64,000 nt of DNA from Amycolatopsis arida (GTDB lineage Bacteria; Actinomycetota; Actinomycetes; Mycobacteriales; Pseudonocardiaceae): the NCBI RefSeq assembly GCF_900115565.1, contig NZ_FOWW01000002.1, forward strand, positions 34,090-98,089. Direction: 5' to 3'. Positions 60,268 to 64,000 of this stretch are shown in pieces. How positions within the stretch are numbered: position 1 is the first letter of the stretch; each line of letters opens with the position of its first letter. Below the pieces are notes generated by a model. It was not told where the DNA came from, made no database searches, and was given only the letters and a program-made list of their open reading frames with translations. Position numbers and translations under genes: made by a program.

Positions 60268-61043
60268 TTGCCCTTCGCCTTCTTCCCGGTCGCCGGCGGG
60301 CTCGGCAACTCACCCGGGTACGGCGCCGCCAGCGCCTCGCTCTGCCTGCGGGACAGTTCCGCGCACCCGGCCAGCGCCATGTCCAGCATCTTGTCCAAAG
60401 TAGACCGCGTGAAGGTGGCGCCCTCGCCGGTGCCCTGCACCTCGATCAGCGTGCCCACGTCGGTGACCACCACATTGGCGTCCACCTCCGCCCGCGAGTC
60501 CTCCTCGTACGGCAGGTCGAGCCGCACCCTGCCGTCCACCACGCCGACACTCACCGCGGCCACCCCGGTCGACAGCGGCTGCGGATCGGCCAGCCGCCCC
60601 GCCGCCGCCAGCCAGGTCACCGCGTCGGCCAGCGCCACATAGGCACCGGTGATCGCGGCGGTGCGGGTGCCGCCGTCGGCCTGGATCACGTCGCAGTCGA
60701 TCACGATCGTGTTCTCCCCCAGCGCGGCCAGGTCGATGCACGCCCGCAGCGACCGCCCGATCAACCGGCTGATCTCGTGCGTCCGCCCGCCGATCCGGCC
60801 CTTCACCGACTCCCGGTCGCCGCGCGTGTTCGTGGCGGAGGGCAGCATCGCGTACTCGGCGGTGACCCACCCGAGCCCCGACCCGGCCCGCCACCGCGGC
60901 ACCCCCTCGGTGACACTCGCCGCGCACAGCACTCGCGTGTTGCCGAACTCCACCAGCACCGACCCGGCCGGCCACTTCTGGTACCCCCGGGTGATCCGCA
61001 CCTCGCGGAGCTCGTCGTCGTTCCTGCCGTCTTTTCTCACCAC
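60264..61043 (-). CDS. rph: Ribonuclease PH
   Basis: A 259-residue phosphorolytic 3'-exonuclease trimming tRNA and other RNA ends. VRKDGR...[47 protein letters not shown] (phosphate/active site, about 75-95), [41 protein letters not shown] 61043 sits 6 nt after TAGAGT (leaderless). Lys/Pro-rich tail of about 15 residues. Confidence 0.96.
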   Translation of the reverse strand: MVRKDGRNDDELREVRITRGYQKWPAGSVLVEFGNTRVLCAASVTEGVPRWRAGSGLGWVTAEYAMLPSATNTRGDRESVKGRIGGRTHEISRLIGRSLRACIDLAALGENTIVIDCDVIQADGGTRTAAITGAYVALADAVTWLAAAGRLADPQPLSTGVAAVSVGVVDGRVRLDLPYEEDSRAEVDANVVVTDVGTLIEVQGTGEGATFTRSTLDKMLDMALAGCAELSRRQSEALAAPYPGELPSPPATGKKAKGK

Positions 61044-61108
61044 GCCTGCACTCTAGAGCCCGGTGGTGACACCCGCCGACGACACCCGCCACCGGCGACT
61101 CCGGCGGC

Positions 61109-61876
61109 TCAGAACTCGTAGACCGCCCCCTGCTCGACGAGCTCGGCGGCGGGGAACCCCGCCCGCGCCTCGGCGAGCACGGCCGCCCGGTCGGTCCACG
61201 GCGCGATGTGGGTGAGCAGCAGGCGCCGGGCCCCGGCCCGGCAGGCCAGCTCCCCCGCCTGCCGACCCGACAGGTGCACCCCGCGCGGCCGGTCCGGCGC
61301 GTCGGTCCAGGTCGCCTCGCACAGCAGCACGTCGGCACCGGCCGCCAGCTCGTCCAGCGCGGCGCACGGCCCGGTGTCGCCGGTGTAGGCCAGCGTCCCG
61401 TCCCGCCACCGCATCCGCAGGCCCCACGCTTCCGTGGGGTGGTCCATCGAGAACGCCGTCAGCTCGACCGGGCCGACCCGCACCGGACCGCGCCCCAGCG
61501 GGTGGAAGTCGTAGACGTCGGAGAGATCCGTCTCCAGCCGCTCCGCCTCGTGCGGCGCGTAGGCGTTGGCCAGCCGCTCCGGCGCCTCGGCCGGCGCGTA
61601 GACCGGCAGCCGGCGCGGCCGCTCGGGGTACGGCGCCGCGGGATGGTAGCGGCGGAGCACGGTCAGCGCGCTGAAGTCCGCGCAGTGATCCGGGTGCAGG
61701 TGCGACAGCAGCAGCGCGTCCAGGTCGAAGGGGCTGCGCACCCCTTGCAGCTCGGCCAGCGTGCCGTTGCCGAGCTCGAGCCCGAGCACGAAGCCGTCGA
61801 CCTCGAGGAGGTAACCCGACGCCGCCGTGCGCGGGCCGGGAACGCTGCCCGCGCAGCCGAGGATGGTCATTCGCAC
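61109..61876 (-). CDS. MBL-fold phosphodiesterase (Rv1339-like)
   Basis: A 255-residue metallo-beta-lactamase-fold protein with SHLHPDHCADFSAL (about 58-72), MDHPTEAWG, YTGDTGPC (about 162) and LLTHIAPW (about 218). Same genomic place as Rv1339, reported to be an atypical cAMP phosphodiesterase; RNase Z-like folds are the wider family. GTG start 6 nt after TAAGGT, leaderless. Separated from rph by 65 bp and from murI by 60 bp. Confidence 0.85.
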   Translation of the reverse strand: MRMTILGCAGSVPGPRTAASGYLLEVDGFVLGLELGNGTLAELQGVRSPFDLDALLLSHLHPDHCADFSALTVLRRYHPAAPYPERPRRLPVYAPAEAPERLANAYAPHEAERLETDLSDVYDFHPLGRGPVRVGPVELTAFSMDHPTEAWGLRMRWRDGTLAYTGDTGPCAALDELAAGADVLLCEATWTDAPDRPRGVHLSGRQAGELACRAGARRLLLTHIAPWTDRAAVLAEARAGFPAAELVEQGAVYEF

Positions 61877-61936
61877 GCCGACACCTTACAGCGCTGGTAG
61901 ATACCAATCCGACCGAAAGCAAGCTGTTCGGCCAGG

Positions 61937-62785
61937 TCAGTACGTTGCCACAGTCCGCTTACTTTCGGTCTCCTTGGTATGTGGATCAGCGGCGGACTCC
62001 GCCGAGACGTGGGCCAGCCCCATGAACCGCCGGGCCAGCCGGGTGAACGGCTCCGCCGAGCCGGTGGCGACGAACTCGTGCCGCGGCGGCTCCGCGCGGG
62101 CGCTGAGCAGGTCGAGGTCGGTGAGCACGCGGACCACGTCCTTCGCGGTCTCCTCCGCGCTGGAGACCAGCGTCACCTCCTGACCCATCACGATCTGCAG
62201 CACCCCGGTCAGCATCGGGTAGTGCGTGCAGCCGAGCACCAGCGTGTCCACCTCGGCGCGCAGCAGCGGCTCCAGGTAGCCCTGGGCGAGGCCGAGCACC
62301 TGCCGGCCGGAGGTGACGCCGCGCTCGACGAAGTCGACGAACCGCGGGCAGGCCACGCTGGTGACCCGCGCGTCCCTGGCCGCGGCGAAGGCGTCCTCGT
62401 ACGCGCGGGAACGGATGGTGCCCTCGGTGCCGATCACCCCGATCCGCCCGGACCGGGTCGCCGCCACCGCCCTGCGCACCGCCGGCAGCACCACCTCCAC
62501 CACCGGCACCGGGTAGCGCTCGCGGGCGTCACGCAGGCACGCCGCCGACGCCGTGTTGCAGGCGATGACCAGAGCCTTCACCCCGCCGGTCACAAGGTCG
62601 TCGAGCGCGCCCAGGGCGAGCTCCCTGGCCCTGGCGATGGGCAGCGGGCCGTACGGGTTGTGCGCGGTGTCCCCGACGTAGCGCAACCGCTCGCCGGGGA
62701 GCTGGTCGAGGATGGCGCGGGCCACGGTGAGCCCACCCACTCCGGAGTCGAACACGCCGATCGGAGCGTCCCGGTCTGGGGTCAC
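61937..62785 (-). CDS. murI: Glutamate racemase
   Basis: A 282-residue cofactor-independent racemase supplying D-Glu for peptidoglycan. [17 protein letters not shown] at the start, [11 protein letters not shown], first catalytic cysteine in [11 protein letters not shown] (about 75), second in [11 protein letters not shown] (about 185). A TAGTCT box 7 nt before the GTG indicates its own leaderless promoter, inside the 3' end of the DUF1622 gene. Confidence 0.96.
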   Translation of the reverse strand: MTPDRDAPIGVFDSGVGGLTVARAILDQLPGERLRYVGDTAHNPYGPLPIARARELALGALDDLVTGGVKALVIACNTASAACLRDARERYPVPVVEVVLPAVRRAVAATRSGRIGVIGTEGTIRSRAYEDAFAAARDARVTSVACPRFVDFVERGVTSGRQVLGLAQGYLEPLLRAEVDTLVLGCTHYPMLTGVLQIVMGQEVTLVSSAEETAKDVVRVLTDLDLLSARAEPPRHEFVATGSAEPFTRLARRFMGLAHVSAESAADPHTKETESKRTVATY

Positions 62786-62795
62786 GACCGCGAGA

Positions 62796-63182
62796 CTACC
62801 GGTCGGTCACCGCGGCGCCGCCGGCGTTGTGGCGCGCGCCGCGTGGCTTCTGCCACGGCCAGCGGCCCTCGAGCTCGACCTCCAGCGAGAAACTGAGGAA
62901 GGTCCGCACGAGCACGATCGCGGCGAGGACGCCGACGCTCTGCAGACTCGGGTCGACCGCCACGGTGCCGATGATGTCCCCGGCCACCAGGAACTCCAGG
63001 CCGAGCAGGATCGCCCTGCCCAGGCTCTGCCGGTACCCGCGGTAGAGCCCGCCCGACCGCTCGCCGCGGGTGACGCGGTAGCCGAACACGGCGGTGGCCA
63101 CCAGCGCGCCGACGACGATGACCACCACCCCGGCCACCTCGACCGCCGTGCCGACCGCCTGGATGAGGTGCTCGACGTTCAC
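62796..63182 (-). CDS. DUF1622 membrane protein
   Basis: A 128-residue protein with three helices: [47 protein letters not shown] and [30 protein letters not shown]. The [11 protein letters not shown] and [18 protein letters not shown] segments are the DUF1622 signature. Function unknown. GGAGG precedes the GTG; 10 bp before murI. Confidence 0.9.
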   Translation of the reverse strand: MNVEHLIQAVGTAVEVAGVVVIVVGALVATAVFGYRVTRGERSGGLYRGYRQSLGRAILLGLEFLVAGDIIGTVAVDPSLQSVGVLAAIVLVRTFLSFSLEVELEGRWPWQKPRGARHNAGGAAVTDR

Positions 63183-63218
63183 GGTCCCTCCTCCCGAGAT
63201 CGACAGGAGGGAGCGACG

Positions 63219-63872
63219 TTACCCGCCGACCGCGGGGCCCGCCGGCCGGCGCGCGGCCCTCGCTCGATCCGCCCTGCCGACCAGCCACGCGGCGAGCACC
63301 CCGGCCAGCGCGCCGAACAGGTGCCCCTGCCACGAGACGTTCGGGCTGCTCGGCAGCACGCCCCACAGCATCCCGCCCCAGATCACGAACAGCACCGCGG
63401 CCAGCGCCAGCTGCCTGGCGCTGCGGTTGAACAGCCCGCGGACCAGCAGGAACGCCAACCAGCCGAAGGCGAGCCCGGAGGCACCCACGGTCACCGCGTT
63501 CCCCGGCGCGGTGAGCCACACGCCGAGCCCGCCGAGCACCCAGATCACCGCGGTCACGGTCACCCACTGCCCGATGCCGCCGGCCATCGCCAGGAACGCG
63601 AACACCAGCACCGCGACGGTGTTGCTCAGCAGGTGGCCCCAGCCGTCGTGCAGCAGCGGCGCCCACGCGATGCCGTCCAGCCCGCCGAGGCTGCGGGCGA
63701 CGATGCCGCCCTGGTCCAGGTCGGCCGGCAACACGACGTCGACGAGCTCGACCAGGTACAGCAACACGGTGAAGCCGAGCGCGACGACCGCGGCCGCCTT
63801 CGGGTTCGGTGGCAGGATGCGCTTGCCCGGGCTCGTGGTGGGTTTCGGCGAAGGTGCAGGCAAGGTACTCAC
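63219..63872 (-). CDS. Rhomboid family intramembrane serine protease
   Basis: A 217-residue, six-helix protease. The catalytic serine is in VGASGLAFG (about 130) and the histidine in SWQGHLFGALAG (about 185). HLLSNTVAV (about 81) gives the conserved H-xxx-N of rhomboids. N-terminal Pro-rich cytoplasmic tail of 25 residues. Matches Rv1337 next to murI. GTG overlaps the stop of the upstream frame by 4 nt; GGAGGGGG lies 4 nt upstream. Confidence 0.92.
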   Translation of the reverse strand: MSTLPAPSPKPTTSPGKRILPPNPKAAAVVALGFTVLLYLVELVDVVLPADLDQGGIVARSLGGLDGIAWAPLLHDGWGHLLSNTVAVLVFAFLAMAGGIGQWVTVTAVIWVLGGLGVWLTAPGNAVTVGASGLAFGWLAFLLVRGLFNRSARQLALAAVLFVIWGGMLWGVLPSSPNVSWQGHLFGALAGVLAAWLVGRADRARAARRPAGPAVGG

Positions 63873-64000
63873 GCCCCCTCCTCGCTGGCGCTCGTCGGCG
63901 GCGTTCGCCGGACTGCTGTGTTGAACGGCGAGCTCGCACGCTCGCTCGCGGACCCCTCCTCGCTGGCACTCGTCGGCGACGTTCGCCGGACCACTGTGTT
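63869..64000 (-). CDS. C-terminal part of an upstream gene with 26-residue repeats (partial)
   Basis: An open frame enters from beyond the window and stops at 63869-63871, overlapping the rhomboid GTG by 4 nt, which is a coupling arrangement. It reads NTVVRRTSPTSASEEGSASERASSPF then NTAVRRTPPTSASEEGA. Low-complexity Ser/Arg/Glu sequence; it may instead be non-coding repeat that happens to be open. Confidence 0.35.
   Translation of the reverse strand, partial: NTVVRRTSPTSASEEGSASERASSPFNTAVRRTPPTSASEEGA
63875..64000. repeat. 78-bp-period direct repeat at the window edge
   Basis: 48-bp copies at 63875-63922 and 63953-64000 with four mismatches, separated by 30 bp. The period is a multiple of three. 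More copies may lie beyond the window. Confidence 0.8.

Overview
The window is about 72% GC and reads as chromosome of a high-GC actinobacterium. It contains a DUF397 protein, ECF42/DGPF and PepSY genes, many GTG starts and many leaderless genes with a TANNNT -10 box 6-8 nt before the start codon. Gene order follows two Mycobacterium tuberculosis blocks, ilvBNC-cfp6 / gatCAB-ACT protein-ligA-MetE-like-mnmA-iscS (Rv3001c-Rv3025c) and rhomboid-murI-MBL-rph-rdgB (Rv1337-Rv1341). Gene content and intergenic style fit Pseudonocardiales (Amycolatopsis-like), but the genus is inferred. I see no prophage, transposase or CRISPR-Cas genes.

Layout. 0-9 kb: ankyrin protein, SDR, DUF397, then branched-chain amino acid synthesis (ilvB-ilvN-ilvC behind a leader peptide and attenuator, a CFP-6-like PH protein, ilvD). 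9-18 kb: DoxX, 2-hydroxyacid dehydrogenase, sugar-dehydrogenase-like lipoprotein, an orphan MsiK/UgpC ATPase, gatCAB and an ACT protein. 18-24 kb: DGPF plus ECF42 sigma factor behind an ECF42-type promoter, coding remnants, a twice-frameshifted MFS gene, a Cmx-type exporter and a voltage-sensor-like membrane protein. 24-36.5 kb: ligA, MetE-like protein, PLP decarboxylase, MBL hydrolase, acyl-CoA ligase, GNAT, mnmA, iscS, orn. 36.5-39.1 kb: tRNA-His, about 1 kb of repeat-rich non-coding DNA, an L,D-transpeptidase and tRNA-Lys. 39.2-50.5 kb: FadD15-like ligase, SDR, MFS, the hexapeptide array, a membrane diguanylate cyclase, a phospholipase A2/membrane acyltransferase-like fusion, an LCP cell-wall ligase and an XRE regulator. 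51-64 kb: BVMO/TetR pair, small proteins, an odd tRNA, PepSY lipoprotein, zinc-finger mini-genes, PPOX protein, M28 aminopeptidase, Bcp, rdgB-rph-MBL-murI-DUF1622-rhomboid, and an in-frame 78-bp repeat at the edge.

The most unusual object lies at 43722-44419 on the minus strand. Ten units at a 73-77 bp period each carry a Shine-Dalgarno, an 8-9 nt spacer of free sequence, an ATG or GTG start and an ORF encoding Met-Ser-Ser-Arg-Asp-Phe followed by TGA. The ten ORFs differ only at silent positions or between ATG and GTG. A 219-bp block of three units is duplicated in tandem. I know of no described system of this kind. Its function is unknown, and the claim that it is translated is an inference from sequence constraint.

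Other points of interest: a leaderless leader peptide and attenuator for ilvB; 21-bp tandem repeats at three convergent gene ends; a class-I-shaped tRNA with a UAG (Leu) anticodon; overlapping DnaJ-type zinc-finger mini-genes; and a pore-less voltage-sensor-like protein.
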